From NCBI RefSeq assembly GCF_000621445.1, contig NZ_KK211278.1, positions 1 to 64,000 of the forward strand: a stretch of 64,000 bases of DNA, in the 5' to 3' direction. This DNA is from Alkalihalobacillus bogoriensis ATCC BAA-922. GTDB taxonomy: Bacteria > Bacillota > Bacilli > Bacillales > Bacillaceae_F. This document shows positions 46,211-54,839 of the stretch, in pieces. The notes below the pieces were generated by a model. The model was not told the origin of the DNA and ran no database searches. It saw nothing but the letters and a program-made list of their open reading frames with translations. The position numbers were made by a program, and so were the translations under genes. Every line of letters starts with the position of its first letter. Position 1 is the stretch's first letter.

Positions 46211-46963
46211 GTGCGTCTTGAAGGAAAGGTCGCGATTATTACTGGAGCTAGCAGCGGAATTGGTCGAGCAACAGCATTTAGATTCGCAGAAGAAGGGGCA
46301 AAACTAGTTTTAACAGATATAAAGATAGACCAAGGACAACAGTTACAACAAACACTGACAAACGATGGGTATGATGCCTTATTTGTTAAAGCTGATGTAA
46401 CAAACGAAACAGAAATTCAACAAGTAGTAAATAAGACGATTAGTCAATTTGGCCGAATCGATATTCTCTTCAATAATGCCGGCATTGGCAATGAAGAAAA
46501 AAGACTTGTAGACATGAAGAGTGAAGAATGGGATAAGGTCATTAATGTGAATTTAAAGTCAATATTTCTTGGGATGAAATATGTTATCCCAGAAATGATG
46601 AAGCAAACAGGTGGCTCCATTATTAACACTTCTAGTCTTTTAGGGATTAAAGGGAAAAAATATGTAGCGCCGTATAATGCATCAAAAGCTGGTGTCCTAA
46701 CGTTGACGAAAAATGCAGCTCTAGAATATGGGGAACAAAATATTCGCGTTAATGCGATTGCGCCTGGAGTCATTGACACACCTATTATCGATGAATGGAG
46801 AAAACATCCAGAGAAGTGGAACATTATTTCAAGAGCAAATGCGTTAAGAAGATTAGGCACTCCGATAGAGGTCGCCAACGTTGTTGTTTTCTTAGCATCC
46901 AAAGAATCTTCTTTTATTACAGGAACGACGATTATGGTCGATGGTGGAGGCTTGACATTTTAA
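46211..46963 (+). CDS. SDR-family oxidoreductase (second of three)
   Basis: A 250-residue classical short-chain dehydrogenase with TGASSGIG, NNAGIGN, and a catalytic set in NTSSLLGIKGKKYVAPYNASKAG (Ser, Tyr, Lys). The start is GTG after GAGGAGG, three bases past the thiolase stop, so it is co-transcribed with thiolase. It resembles 3-hydroxyacyl/ketoacyl reductases and glucose dehydrogenase-like enzymes. Its substrate within the island is unknown. Confidence 0.86.
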   Translation: MRLEGKVAIITGASSGIGRATAFRFAEEGAKLVLTDIKIDQGQQLQQTLTNDGYDALFVKADVTNETEIQQVVNKTISQFGRIDILFNNAGIGNEEKRLVDMKSEEWDKVINVNLKSIFLGMKYVIPEMMKQTGGSIINTSSLLGIKGKKYVAPYNASKAGVLTLTKNAALEYGEQNIRVNAIAPGVIDTPIIDEWRKHPEKWNIISRANALRRLGTPIEVANVVVFLASKESSFITGTTIMVDGGGLTF

Positions 46964-46969
46964 GTGGAA

Positions 46970-46985
46970 TTTAGGTAAACCTAAA
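46970..46985. promoter_or_regulatory. Inverted repeat before the tetR gene
   Basis: TTTAGGT and ACCTAAA separated by AA, seven bases past the SDR stop and 62 before the regulator. It has no T-run, so it may be an operator rather than a terminator; its sequence differs from the ACTAACCGGTTAGT sites. Confidence 0.35.
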
Positions 46986-47047
46986 GTGAGGTGTACAACG
47001 GTATGGTATACTAAAAAATGACTTGAGAATAGTGAGGAGCTTGCAAC

Positions 47048-47611
47048 ATGAAAGAAAAAATCTTTGAAAAAAGCATCATTTTATTTGGGAAAAATGGGTT
47101 TACGGAAACTTCAATCCAACATATAGTTGAAGAGCTAGGCGTCACGAAAGGAACCTTTTACTATTATTTTACTAGTAAAGAAGAATTGCTAATGGAAATC
47201 CATTTGCGTTTTATCAATGAGTTACTTCAAACGCAAAAAGCGATTGTTGAAGATGAATCAAAATCTGCTAAAGAGAAATTACACGGAATCGTTTATATGT
47301 TATTAAAAAACATTGAAGGTCAAGGACAAAGTGCAAAAGTCTTTTTCCGTGAAATGCAAAATTTAAATGAAGAACATTTACAAGATATTTTTAAGAAAAG
47401 AGACCAATTCCGAAAGCAAACGCAATTTGTCATTGAAAAAGGTATGGAAATGGGTGAATTTCGGCAAGACATTAATGCTGAAATTATTACGTTGGCGATA
47501 TTAGGTGCTGCAAACTGGGGCTATCATTGGTTTGATCCAAAGGGTCCATTAACAGAATTGCAAATCTCAGATATATACTTAGATTTAATTATAAATGGAA
47601 TTCAAGCTTAA
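47048..47611 (+). CDS. TetR/AcrR-family transcriptional regulator
   Basis: A 187-residue regulator with the TetR helix-turn-helix in residues 10-55 (TSIQHIVEELGVTKGTFYYY) and a helical ligand-binding domain. By position it is the likely reader of the ACTAACCGGTTAGT palindromes at 41202 and 47659. TetR regulators of fatty-acid oxidation often respond to acyl-CoA; the effector here is unknown. AGTGAGGAG lies before the ATG. Confidence 0.9.
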   Translation: MKEKIFEKSIILFGKNGFTETSIQHIVEELGVTKGTFYYYFTSKEELLMEIHLRFINELLQTQKAIVEDESKSAKEKLHGIVYMLLKNIEGQGQSAKVFFREMQNLNEEHLQDIFKKRDQFRKQTQFVIEKGMEMGEFRQDINAEIITLAILGAANWGYHWFDPKGPLTELQISDIYLDLIINGIQA

Positions 47612-47658
47612 TTCATTCACTCTTCTACTCTTGCTAGAGTGGAGTATTGTAATAACAT

Positions 47659-47672
47659 ACTAACCGGTTAGT
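47659..47672. promoter_or_regulatory. TetR operator before the hydroxyacyl-CoA dehydrogenase gene
   Basis: Perfect ACTAACCGGTTAGT palindrome, identical to the core at 41202-41215, 14 bases before the start codon and just after tetR. It suggests that the second half of the island is also controlled by the regulator. Confidence 0.7.
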
Positions 47673-47686
47673 CAAGGAAGGTGGAT

Positions 47687-48574
47687 ATGAACATGAATAT
47701 TGATAATATTAAAAGAATTACAGTGTTAGGTGCAGGTTCTATGGGTCATCAAATTGCAATGTTATGTGCGCTAGGTGGCTATGAAACTACGATTCAAGAT
47801 ATAGAAGAAACAGCATTACAAAAAGCAAAAGAGAGTTTAGAGTACCAAATCGGGAAATGGATGAAAAAAGGAAAAATATCTGAGGCTGATAAGGAAGCGG
47901 CATTTTCACGATTAACATTTGTTACAAGTTTAGAAGAAGCAGTTATTCATACAGATTTTGTAATCGAAGCGATAGTCGAAAAACTAGATGTGAAGCAGCA
48001 AGTGTTTCAAAAAGTAGATCAACTTGCACCTCCACATGCCATTTTAGCAACAAACTCGTCAACGATCGTCAATTCAAAAATTGCCGCAGTCACAAATCGA
48101 CCTGAAAAAGTTTGTAATATGCATTTCTTTTTCCCACCATTAGTGATGGATTGTGTTGAAGTTGTGAAAAGTGAGCAAACCTCAGATGAAACAGCCCAAA
48201 TTACAATGAATTTATGTAAGCGCATTAATCGTACGGCAGTGCTGCTTCATAAAGAAATTTCTGGATTTATTGCGAACCGAATTTTAGGAGCGTTAACAAG
48301 AGAAGCGGTTTCTCTTTATGAAGAAGGATATGCTGACTTTGAAGATATCGACCTCATTTGTACAAAAGCACTAAATCACCCAATTGGACCATTTGCTTTA
48401 ATGGACTTATCTGGGATTGATATTGCCTATTTTGTCGACCAGCAACGCTATGCAGAAACAGGAGATCCAAATGACAAGCCACCAAAATGTGTAGAGGAGA
48501 AAGTAAAAGCAGGTACTCTAGGAAGAAAGACGGGGCAAGGCTGGTATAACTATGAACAGGTAGAGGTGAAATAA
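47687..48574 (+). CDS. 3-hydroxyacyl-CoA dehydrogenase
   Basis: A 295-residue NAD-dependent dehydrogenase of the 3-hydroxybutyryl-CoA dehydrogenase type (single-domain form, no hydratase fusion). The NAD motif is VLGAGSMGHQIA, the catalytic NMHFFFPPLVMDCVEVV block holds the key histidine, and the C-terminal NHPIGPFALMDLSGID dimer domain is complete. AAGGAAGG is five bases before the chosen ATG; 47681 and 47693 are alternatives. The next gene begins directly after its stop. It performs the third step of beta-oxidation. Confidence 0.92.
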   Translation: MNMNIDNIKRITVLGAGSMGHQIAMLCALGGYETTIQDIEETALQKAKESLEYQIGKWMKKGKISEADKEAAFSRLTFVTSLEEAVIHTDFVIEAIVEKLDVKQQVFQKVDQLAPPHAILATNSSTIVNSKIAAVTNRPEKVCNMHFFFPPLVMDCVEVVKSEQTSDETAQITMNLCKRINRTAVLLHKEISGFIANRILGALTREAVSLYEEGYADFEDIDLICTKALNHPIGPFALMDLSGIDIAYFVDQQRYAETGDPNDKPPKCVEEKVKAGTLGRKTGQGWYNYEQVEVK

Positions 48575-49357
48575 ATGGAATCACAGGTTGTTGAGCTTGA
48601 AATAGAGAAGGGAATTGCAACAGTCACAATAAATAATCCCCCTCTGAATGTGTTAAGTGCTAAAGTAGTTAAACAATTACAGAGCGTGTTTACTGAACTT
48701 GAAACTGACGAAAAAGTTATCGTTGTGATTTTAACAGGAGCAGGAAACACCGCATTCATGGCAGGAGCAGATATAAAGGAGTTTCCTCATCTTATGGATG
48801 ACCCAAATATGAAAGAAAGTGTATTGGCAACACATGCTGTTTACAATCAAATTGACTTCTTACACAAACCGACGATTGCCGTATTAAATGGCTTAACTTT
48901 TGGTGGAGGATGTGAACTGGCATTAACTTGTGATATACGCATCGCAGAAGAGCATAGTCAAATCGGATTACCGGAAGTAAAGCTTGGATTATTTCCTGGA
49001 AGTGGGGGGACGCAACGATTACCTAGGTTAATTGGAGAAGCAAAGGCAAAAGAAATGATGTTTACAGGGGATCCTATTTCAGCCCTAGAAGCGGAGAAAA
49101 TAGGGTTAGTGAATCATGTTGTTTCAACAGGAGAAGGGATGGAAAAAGCAAAGAATCTGGCCAACAAAATCGCCCGTCATTCTCTTCAATCATTATCTCG
49201 TATAAAAAAAGCAGTAGATGAAGGTGGAGAGCAACATTTAGCTGCGGGAATTGAACTTGAAGCCTCATTATTTGAAGCGGTGTTTCGCACTGAAGATGTT
49301 CGAGAAGGTGTTTCAGCTTTTATCGAAAAGCGTAAGCCAAGTTTTCAGCACCGCTAA
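48575..49357 (+). CDS. Enoyl-CoA hydratase/isomerase
   Basis: A 260-residue crotonase-family protein that hydrates trans-2-enoyl-CoA. The oxyanion-hole stretch is FMAGADIKEF. Both catalytic glutamates are present, in FGGGCELALTC and GLPEVKLGLFPGSGGTQRLP. GAGGTGAAATAA precedes the ATG, which abuts the previous stop. It supplies the second step of beta-oxidation for the island's unsaturated intermediate. Confidence 0.93.
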   Translation: MESQVVELEIEKGIATVTINNPPLNVLSAKVVKQLQSVFTELETDEKVIVVILTGAGNTAFMAGADIKEFPHLMDDPNMKESVLATHAVYNQIDFLHKPTIAVLNGLTFGGGCELALTCDIRIAEEHSQIGLPEVKLGLFPGSGGTQRLPRLIGEAKAKEMMFTGDPISALEAEKIGLVNHVVSTGEGMEKAKNLANKIARHSLQSLSRIKKAVDEGGEQHLAAGIELEASLFEAVFRTEDVREGVSAFIEKRKPSFQHR

Positions 49358-49365
49358 AGGAGTGA

Positions 49366-50439
49366 ATGCCATTGACCTATAAAGATACGATTTCGGTTCG
49401 GCCAGGTGAAGAACTCGATAAAGATAAAGTAGAACGATTTTTACGAAGACAACTCAGTGACCTTCCTGAGGCCCCATTAAAAATTGAACAATTTCCATCA
49501 GGTCATTCGAATTTAACGTACGCCCTTCAAATTAGTAATTGGGAAGCAGTACTGCGAAAAAGACCATTAGGACCTGTTGCTGCAAAGGCTCATGATATGA
49601 AACGTGAATCATTTATACTACAAGAAATTCATCCGTTTTTTCCACTTGCCCCAAAGCCAATCTTATATTATGAGAACTCTGACTTAATTGGTAGTGAATT
49701 TTTTATTATGGAACGAAGAAGAGGGATTGTGATTGATACGCAATTTCCAGAAGAAATCGTTCCTACGAAAGAAATGAATGAGACAATTTCAAATCTTATG
49801 GTTGAATCTTTAGTGAAGCTTCATGATATTGATTTTTCAAAAACAAAATTACTAGACATTAGTCGTCCTGAAGGGTTTTTAGAGAGACAAGTGCTTGGGT
49901 GGATAAAAAGATATGAAAAGGCGAAAACGGATGAGGTTCCTCATGTTGAACAGTTAACAGCATGGCTTGCCAAACATATCCCGTCGTCTTTACCACCAAC
50001 GATTATTCATTACGACTTTAAATTAAACAATGCGATGTTTTCACCTTCGTTTACGGAGATGAATGGATTATTCGATTGGGAAATGGCTACGATTGGTGAC
50101 CCGTTAGCAGATCTCGGTGTGGCGTTGAGTTATTGGATTCAAGAAGATGACCCTTCTTTATTAAAGCAAGGATTCGGGAAACCACCTGTTACGGTATTAC
50201 CAGGTTTTTACACGCGACAACAATTTGCAGAACAGTATGCAAAACGAAGTGGGCGAGATCTTCAACATCTCAATTACTATATCACATTTGCCTATTTTAA
50301 ATTAGCGGTCATCGCTCAACAAATTTATTATCGTTATAAAATGGGGCAAACAAAAGATCCACGTTTTGCGCGTTTTAATGAAACCGTCGCCTCTTTAATA
50401 ACACATGGAAGAGAAACATCACTGCAAGCTTTTCGTTAG
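49366..50439 (+). CDS. APH-fold kinase of the ACAD10/11 and LvaA type
   Basis: A 357-residue phosphotransferase of the aminoglycoside-phosphotransferase fold. The catalytic loop is HYDFKLNN (His215, Asp217, Asn222) and the metal motif is FDWEMATIGDP (Asp237), so it should be active; Lys65 in VLRKRPLG is the likely ATP lysine. It aligns in style with the kinase half of ACAD10/11 and with Pseudomonas LvaA, which phosphorylates 4-hydroxyacyl-CoA. The matching dehydrogenase lies at 41243. Starts at ATG 49366 or TTG 49372, the latter better spaced from AAAGGAG. True antibiotic resistance is unlikely. Confidence 0.82.
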   Translation: MPLTYKDTISVRPGEELDKDKVERFLRRQLSDLPEAPLKIEQFPSGHSNLTYALQISNWEAVLRKRPLGPVAAKAHDMKRESFILQEIHPFFPLAPKPILYYENSDLIGSEFFIMERRRGIVIDTQFPEEIVPTKEMNETISNLMVESLVKLHDIDFSKTKLLDISRPEGFLERQVLGWIKRYEKAKTDEVPHVEQLTAWLAKHIPSSLPPTIIHYDFKLNNAMFSPSFTEMNGLFDWEMATIGDPLADLGVALSYWIQEDDPSLLKQGFGKPPVTVLPGFYTRQQFAEQYAKRSGRDLQHLNYYITFAYFKLAVIAQQIYYRYKMGQTKDPRFARFNETVASLITHGRETSLQAFR

Positions 50440-50445
50440 GAGGAA

Positions 50446-51174
50446 ATGATGAGGACATTACAAGTCATATTAAAAAAAGAAGACATCATCCCTGAAAAGC
50501 TTACAAGTAATATTGTGATTGTATTAGATGTTCTTTTAGCAACTTCAACGATAGTGTCGTTGTTCCAGCATAAAGCGAAGTCTATTCTTCCATTAGAAAA
50601 GAAAGAAGATGTTACCTACGTTTCTACACTATATGAAAAAAAAGACACAATCTTTATTGGTGAGTATGAGGGTCAAACATTGGAAGGTTTTTTATCACCA
50701 AACCCTCTTGAACTACAACGTCAAGTGGAAAACAAACACGTAATTTTATCAACAACGAATGGGACAGTTGCGATTGTGAAAGCAAAAGCTGCAAAGCAAC
50801 TTTATATTGCAAGTCTATTAAATGCAACGGCAATTGTTAAAGAGATTTATCAAACGATAGAAAAGGCTCAGTCGGTCGTTATCGTTTGCTCAGGGTCTTC
50901 CAATCAATTTTGCTTAGAAGACTTCTATGGTGCTGGTTATCTTATCCGTGAGTTTTTGGCTCACGAAAAAGGGTGGAGGTTAACAGATTCAGCGAAGGCA
51001 GCACTTTCTTTTTACAAGACAGGAAACGCGAACACGATACTGCGGGAATCGCAAGTAGGAATGCTTTTAGCTCAATACGGTTATGATGAAGCACTTGACT
51101 ATGTTGCACAAAAAGGAATTTATACGGTTGTACCGGTGTTTAATGGCCATGAAATTATTAAAAAGGAGGAGTAA
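50446..51174 (+). CDS. ComB-family phosphatase (2-phosphosulfolactate phosphatase-like)
   Basis: A 242-residue protein of the ComB family, known from coenzyme M and sulfolactate metabolism, where it dephosphorylates 2-phosphosulfolactate. Family blocks VLDVLLATSTIVS, ILSTTNGTVAI, ASLLNATAI and CSGSSNQFCLEDFYGAG are present. Neither coenzyme M nor other sulfolactate genes are near. It lies six bases after the kinase and two before FadE, so it probably acts on a phosphorylated hydroxy-acid of this pathway. That role is inference. GGAGG precedes the ATG. Confidence 0.78.
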   Translation: MMRTLQVILKKEDIIPEKLTSNIVIVLDVLLATSTIVSLFQHKAKSILPLEKKEDVTYVSTLYEKKDTIFIGEYEGQTLEGFLSPNPLELQRQVENKHVILSTTNGTVAIVKAKAAKQLYIASLLNATAIVKEIYQTIEKAQSVVIVCSGSSNQFCLEDFYGAGYLIREFLAHEKGWRLTDSAKAALSFYKTGNANTILRESQVGMLLAQYGYDEALDYVAQKGIYTVVPVFNGHEIIKKEE

Positions 51175-51176
51175 GT

Positions 51177-52952
51177 ATGGAAACAAAAATGGAAATAAGA
51201 GGTGGACAATTTCTAACGTCTGAAATCGAAGCAGATATGGTTTTTACTCCAGAAGACTTTTCTGATGAGCATCACATGATAAAGCAAACAGGGAAACAGT
51301 TTATTGAAAATGAAGTATACCCGAAAAGAGAAACAATAGAAGAACAAGATTTTGATACGGTTGTTTCGCTTTTACGTAAGGCAGGGGAATTAGGGTTACT
51401 AGCCCATAGTATTCCAGAATCTTACGGTGGATTAGGGTTAGACAAGATGAGTAATGCTGTTGTCGGTGAAATGGTCGGTCGTGCCGGTACTTATGGGGTT
51501 GCCCATTCAAATCAAACATGTATTGCAACGTTACCGATTACGTATTACGGTACAAAGCAGCAAAAACAAAAGTATTTACCGAAATTAGCATCTGGTGAGT
51601 ATATAGGGGCATATTGTTTAACCGAACCAGGTTCCGGCTCAGATGCTTTAGCAGCAAAAACAACAGCGGTATTAAACGAACAAAATACTCATTATATTTT
51701 AAACGGAACAAAACTTTATATTACAAATGCTGGCTTTTCAGATACGTTTATCGTTTATGCAAAAGTAGATGGAACTAAATTTACAGCTTTCATAGTAGAA
51801 AAAGACTTTCCGGGTCTTTCGCTTGGACCAGAAGAAAAAAAGATGGGAATTAAAGGTTCTTCAACGCGTTCTGTCGTGCTTGAAGATTGCCTTGTACCGA
51901 TAGAAAATGTCTTAGGAGAAATAGGAAATGGTCATCTCATTGCCTTAAATGTCTTGAATTTAGGACGGTTTAATTTGGGGGCTGCTTGTATGGGAGGAGC
52001 AAAAGCAGCACTTGGGTTAGCCATTGAGCACACGACACAAAGAAAGCAGTTTAATAGATTAATAGCTGATTTTGGTGCCACAAAAGAAAAAATTGCAAAA
52101 ATGGCTTGTAAGCTTTATACGGCAGAATCTCTGCAATATCGCTCTGCTGGTTTACTAGAAGGGGTACTACACGATGTTTATGATATTGAGGACCGTTCTC
52201 TTGTCACGAAACGATTAATGGAATTTGCGATGGAATGCGCAATTTGTAAAGTCTATGGCTCTGAAGTGCTAGATTATGTCGTCGATGAGTCGTTACAACT
52301 TCATGGAGGAGCGGGGTATATTAAAGAATACCCGATAGAGCAGGCTTATCGAGATTCTAGAATTAATCGAATTTTTGAAGGAACAAACGAAATTAACCGT
52401 CTCCTTATCCCAGGCACTTTTTTTAAGAAAGGCGCAAAGGGTGAACTACCGATACAACATGCGATAGAGAGTGCAGTAATGGAGCTGAAACAAAACGATG
52501 AAAGTCGGGAAGTCGAGCAATTATCTGAAGTACGAGCAGTTGTATCATCTATCAGACGTGCTTTTTTAACCTTAGCCGGATTTGCATATGAACAACTGGG
52601 TGACCAACTAACAGAACATCAAGAGGTGACAATGAAGTTAGCGGATATCGCCATTGAATTATATGCTAGTGAATCGACATTGTTACGAACTGTAAAAGCG
52701 ATAGAAAAGCAAGGGGAAGAAAAGGCTGACCTAAAAAAGCAAATGATGATTTCTAGTATTCAAGGTAGTCTACAAAAAGTGGATGCGTTAACAAAGCAAT
52801 TGCTTTATGGTTTTGATGTTTCACAAAAGCGAGATGGCTTATTGAAGTTTTTAGCAACAGAGTTTTCCTGCTATTCATTTTCAAGTGCGACGAAGCGAAA
52901 TCGGGATATCGCGAACTTTATCATTGAAGCAAGGGAGTATAGATGTGATTAA
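51177..52952 (+). CDS. Acyl-CoA dehydrogenase, FadE-like
   Basis: A 591-residue flavoprotein with the long C-terminal extension of Bacillus FadE (YusJ, about 594). The dehydrogenase core holds YCLTEPGSGSDALAAKT and the catalytic glutamate in RIFEGTNEINR, and LHGGAGYIKEYPIE is conserved. Unlike the ACAD11-type enzyme of this island it keeps the standard Glu. It introduces the 2,3 double bond in acyl-CoA. AAGGAGGAG precedes the ATG. The last 160 residues form the extra helical domain usual in this subgroup. Confidence 0.93.
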   Translation: METKMEIRGGQFLTSEIEADMVFTPEDFSDEHHMIKQTGKQFIENEVYPKRETIEEQDFDTVVSLLRKAGELGLLAHSIPESYGGLGLDKMSNAVVGEMVGRAGTYGVAHSNQTCIATLPITYYGTKQQKQKYLPKLASGEYIGAYCLTEPGSGSDALAAKTTAVLNEQNTHYILNGTKLYITNAGFSDTFIVYAKVDGTKFTAFIVEKDFPGLSLGPEEKKMGIKGSSTRSVVLEDCLVPIENVLGEIGNGHLIALNVLNLGRFNLGAACMGGAKAALGLAIEHTTQRKQFNRLIADFGATKEKIAKMACKLYTAESLQYRSAGLLEGVLHDVYDIEDRSLVTKRLMEFAMECAICKVYGSEVLDYVVDESLQLHGGAGYIKEYPIEQAYRDSRINRIFEGTNEINRLLIPGTFFKKGAKGELPIQHAIESAVMELKQNDESREVEQLSEVRAVVSSIRRAFLTLAGFAYEQLGDQLTEHQEVTMKLADIAIELYASESTLLRTVKAIEKQGEEKADLKKQMMISSIQGSLQKVDALTKQLLYGFDVSQKRDGLLKFLATEFSCYSFSSATKRNRDIANFIIEAREYRCD

Positions 52953-52964
52953 GGAGGTGAATTT

Positions 52965-53720
52965 GTGCAGAGATTTCAACATGACATTGCGGTTATCACA
53001 GGGGCAGGAAGTGGAATTGGGAAAGAAGTTGCTATTCAACTAGCATTAGAAGGGGCAAAAATATGTTTGGTCGGTCGGACGTTGCAAAAGCTTGAAGCCG
53101 TAACAAGAGAGATTAATGAACGTTTCGGTAAAAACACCGCCTCTTACTATCAAACCGATGTAACGAACGAAAAGGAAATCGAAAAATTAGCTGGTCACCT
53201 TAAAGACAAGTATGGACATATAACGGTATTAGTAAATAATGCCGGAATGTCTTCAGGTAGTTCAATAGTAAACCTTGATCAGTCTGAGTGGGAAAAAGTT
53301 CAAACGGCAAATGTAACAAGTGTATTTTTAATGTCAAAACATATGGCATCGTTGATAGAGGGAGAAAATAAAGCGATTGTGAATATTGCTTCGTTATCAG
53401 GACATAAAGCAGGAGCGAAAATCCCTCATTATAGTACAGCAAAAGCAGCGGTTATTCACTTTACAAAAGCATTAGCAGCAGAGCTTGCCCCAAAAGGAAT
53501 TCGAGTCAATTCTGTCTCACCAGGATTTGTCGAGACGCCAATGACAGCCGGAAATCTTGAAAATGAACAGTTTCAAAAGACGATTCAACGGCATACGGCT
53601 CTGAATCGAATCGGACAGCCGCACGAAATCGCGAAGGTCGTTGCATTTGTTGCCTCATCCGATGCTAGTTATATGACAGGAACTGACTTGCTTGTTGATG
53701 GTGGTTGGCTTATTACATAA
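52965..53720 (+). CDS. SDR-family oxidoreductase (third of three)
   Basis: A 251-residue classical short-chain dehydrogenase: TGAGSGIG cofactor motif, NNAGMSSG, catalytic residues in NIASLSGHKAGAKIPHYSTAKAA, and C-terminal YMTGTDLLVDGG. The start is GTG after AAGGAGGTGA, 13 bases past the FadE-like stop. It resembles 3-oxoacyl-ACP reductase-like SDRs. Precise substrate unknown. Confidence 0.87.
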   Translation: MQRFQHDIAVITGAGSGIGKEVAIQLALEGAKICLVGRTLQKLEAVTREINERFGKNTASYYQTDVTNEKEIEKLAGHLKDKYGHITVLVNNAGMSSGSSIVNLDQSEWEKVQTANVTSVFLMSKHMASLIEGENKAIVNIASLSGHKAGAKIPHYSTAKAAVIHFTKALAAELAPKGIRVNSVSPGFVETPMTAGNLENEQFQKTIQRHTALNRIGQPHEIAKVVAFVASSDASYMTGTDLLVDGGWLIT

Positions 53721-53785
53721 GTCAAAATCCAGTCATAAAAAAAGAGATAGTTTCTAAGGAAAGACAAACAAAAGGGAGTGTTAAT

Positions 53786-54769
53786 ATGAAAGCGATTCAA
53801 CTAAGTCAATATGGTGGTCCAGAAGTACTCAAACTCGTCGAACTTGACGTACCTGCTCCGAAGGAAAATGAAGTGTTACTCGAAATTAAAGCGATTGGTG
53901 TAAATTATGCGGATACTGCTAGACGAGAGGGGCAATATGTCATTCCTACCCCTTTACCGTTTGTTCCAGGGGCCGAAGTAGCCGGTATTGTTACTGCTGT
54001 TGGTGAACAAGTAAAAAAAACAAAGGTAGGGGATAAAGTCGTCACCTTGTTAAGCTCAAAACGAGCAACGGGATATGCTGAATATACGGTGGCACATGAG
54101 TCTGGTTTAATCCCCGTCCCAGAAAATGTGAGCTTTGAGCAAGCTTGTGCGCTTCCATTACAAGGTTTAAGTGCCTACCATATATTAAAAACGATGGGAC
54201 GTCTAGAAAAGGACGAAACCGTATTGATTCATGCGGCAGCTGGAGGAGTTGGCTCGTTAGCGGTCCAGCTAGCAAAACATTTTGGAGCGGGGAATATAAT
54301 CGCCACTGCAAGCACGGAAGAAAAGCGATCGGTTGCCAAACAACTTGGGGCAGATGTGACAGTCAATTATACAGAGGAAAACTGGTATGAGCGTGTGTTA
54401 GAAGCAACGGAAGGCAAAGGAGTCGATGTTGCTCTTGAAATGGCAGGAGGAAGAATTTTCAATGATACACTTTTATGCCTCGCACCGTTTGGAAGAGTTG
54501 TGATTTACGGTGTGGCTAGTGGAGAGCAAAGTCGGTTTTATCCTTCATCTCTAATGGCTAAAAACCAGTCTGTTATTGGTTTCTTTCTTCCACAAATGAT
54601 GAGAAAACCGGCGTTATTCCAACAAAGTCTTGTTGAATTGCTTAAGCTTGTAGGTACAGGTAAATTAAAGCTCACAATTGGGGGGACATACCCATTGGAA
54701 GAAGCAAGTCAAGTTCATGAATTGCTTCAGGGAAGGAAAACGATAGGGAAATTAATATTGCAACCATAG
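53786..54769 (+). CDS. Zinc-independent quinone oxidoreductase (MDR family)
   Basis: A 327-residue medium-chain reductase of the quinone oxidoreductase type. The N-terminal GroES-like part (MKAIQLSQYGGPEVLKLVEL) lacks the structural zinc cysteines, and the NADPH site is HAAAGGVGSLAVQLAKHFGA. It may reduce an enoyl or enone intermediate. AAAGGGAG lies before the chosen ATG; a longer reading extends into the previous gene without a binding site. Last enzyme gene before the transporter. Confidence 0.88.
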   Translation: MKAIQLSQYGGPEVLKLVELDVPAPKENEVLLEIKAIGVNYADTARREGQYVIPTPLPFVPGAEVAGIVTAVGEQVKKTKVGDKVVTLLSSKRATGYAEYTVAHESGLIPVPENVSFEQACALPLQGLSAYHILKTMGRLEKDETVLIHAAAGGVGSLAVQLAKHFGAGNIIATASTEEKRSVAKQLGADVTVNYTEENWYERVLEATEGKGVDVALEMAGGRIFNDTLLCLAPFGRVVIYGVASGEQSRFYPSSLMAKNQSVIGFFLPQMMRKPALFQQSLVELLKLVGTGKLKLTIGGTYPLEEASQVHELLQGRKTIGKLILQP

Positions 54770-54786
54770 GGGACTGGGCTTCCCCT
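54768..54786 (+). terminator. Weak hairpin between the oxidoreductase and transporter genes
   Basis: Six-pair stem AGGGGA/TCCCCT with a seven-base loop and no T-run. It could reduce read-through, but is too weak to separate the operons with certainty. Confidence 0.3.
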
Positions 54787-54839
54787 TCCCTATAGATAAA
54801 AATTACTGAATATTCTGGATTTAAAAGGAGGGCAAACTT

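Noticed and set aside
46970-46985. Terminator after the second SDR gene
   Set aside because: The TTTAGGT/ACCTAAA stem is AT-rich and has no T-run; listed only as an inverted repeat.
49366-50439. Aminoglycoside resistance gene
   Set aside because: The fold is APH-like, but the neighbours are all beta-oxidation genes and the sequence resembles the ACAD10/11-associated kinases.
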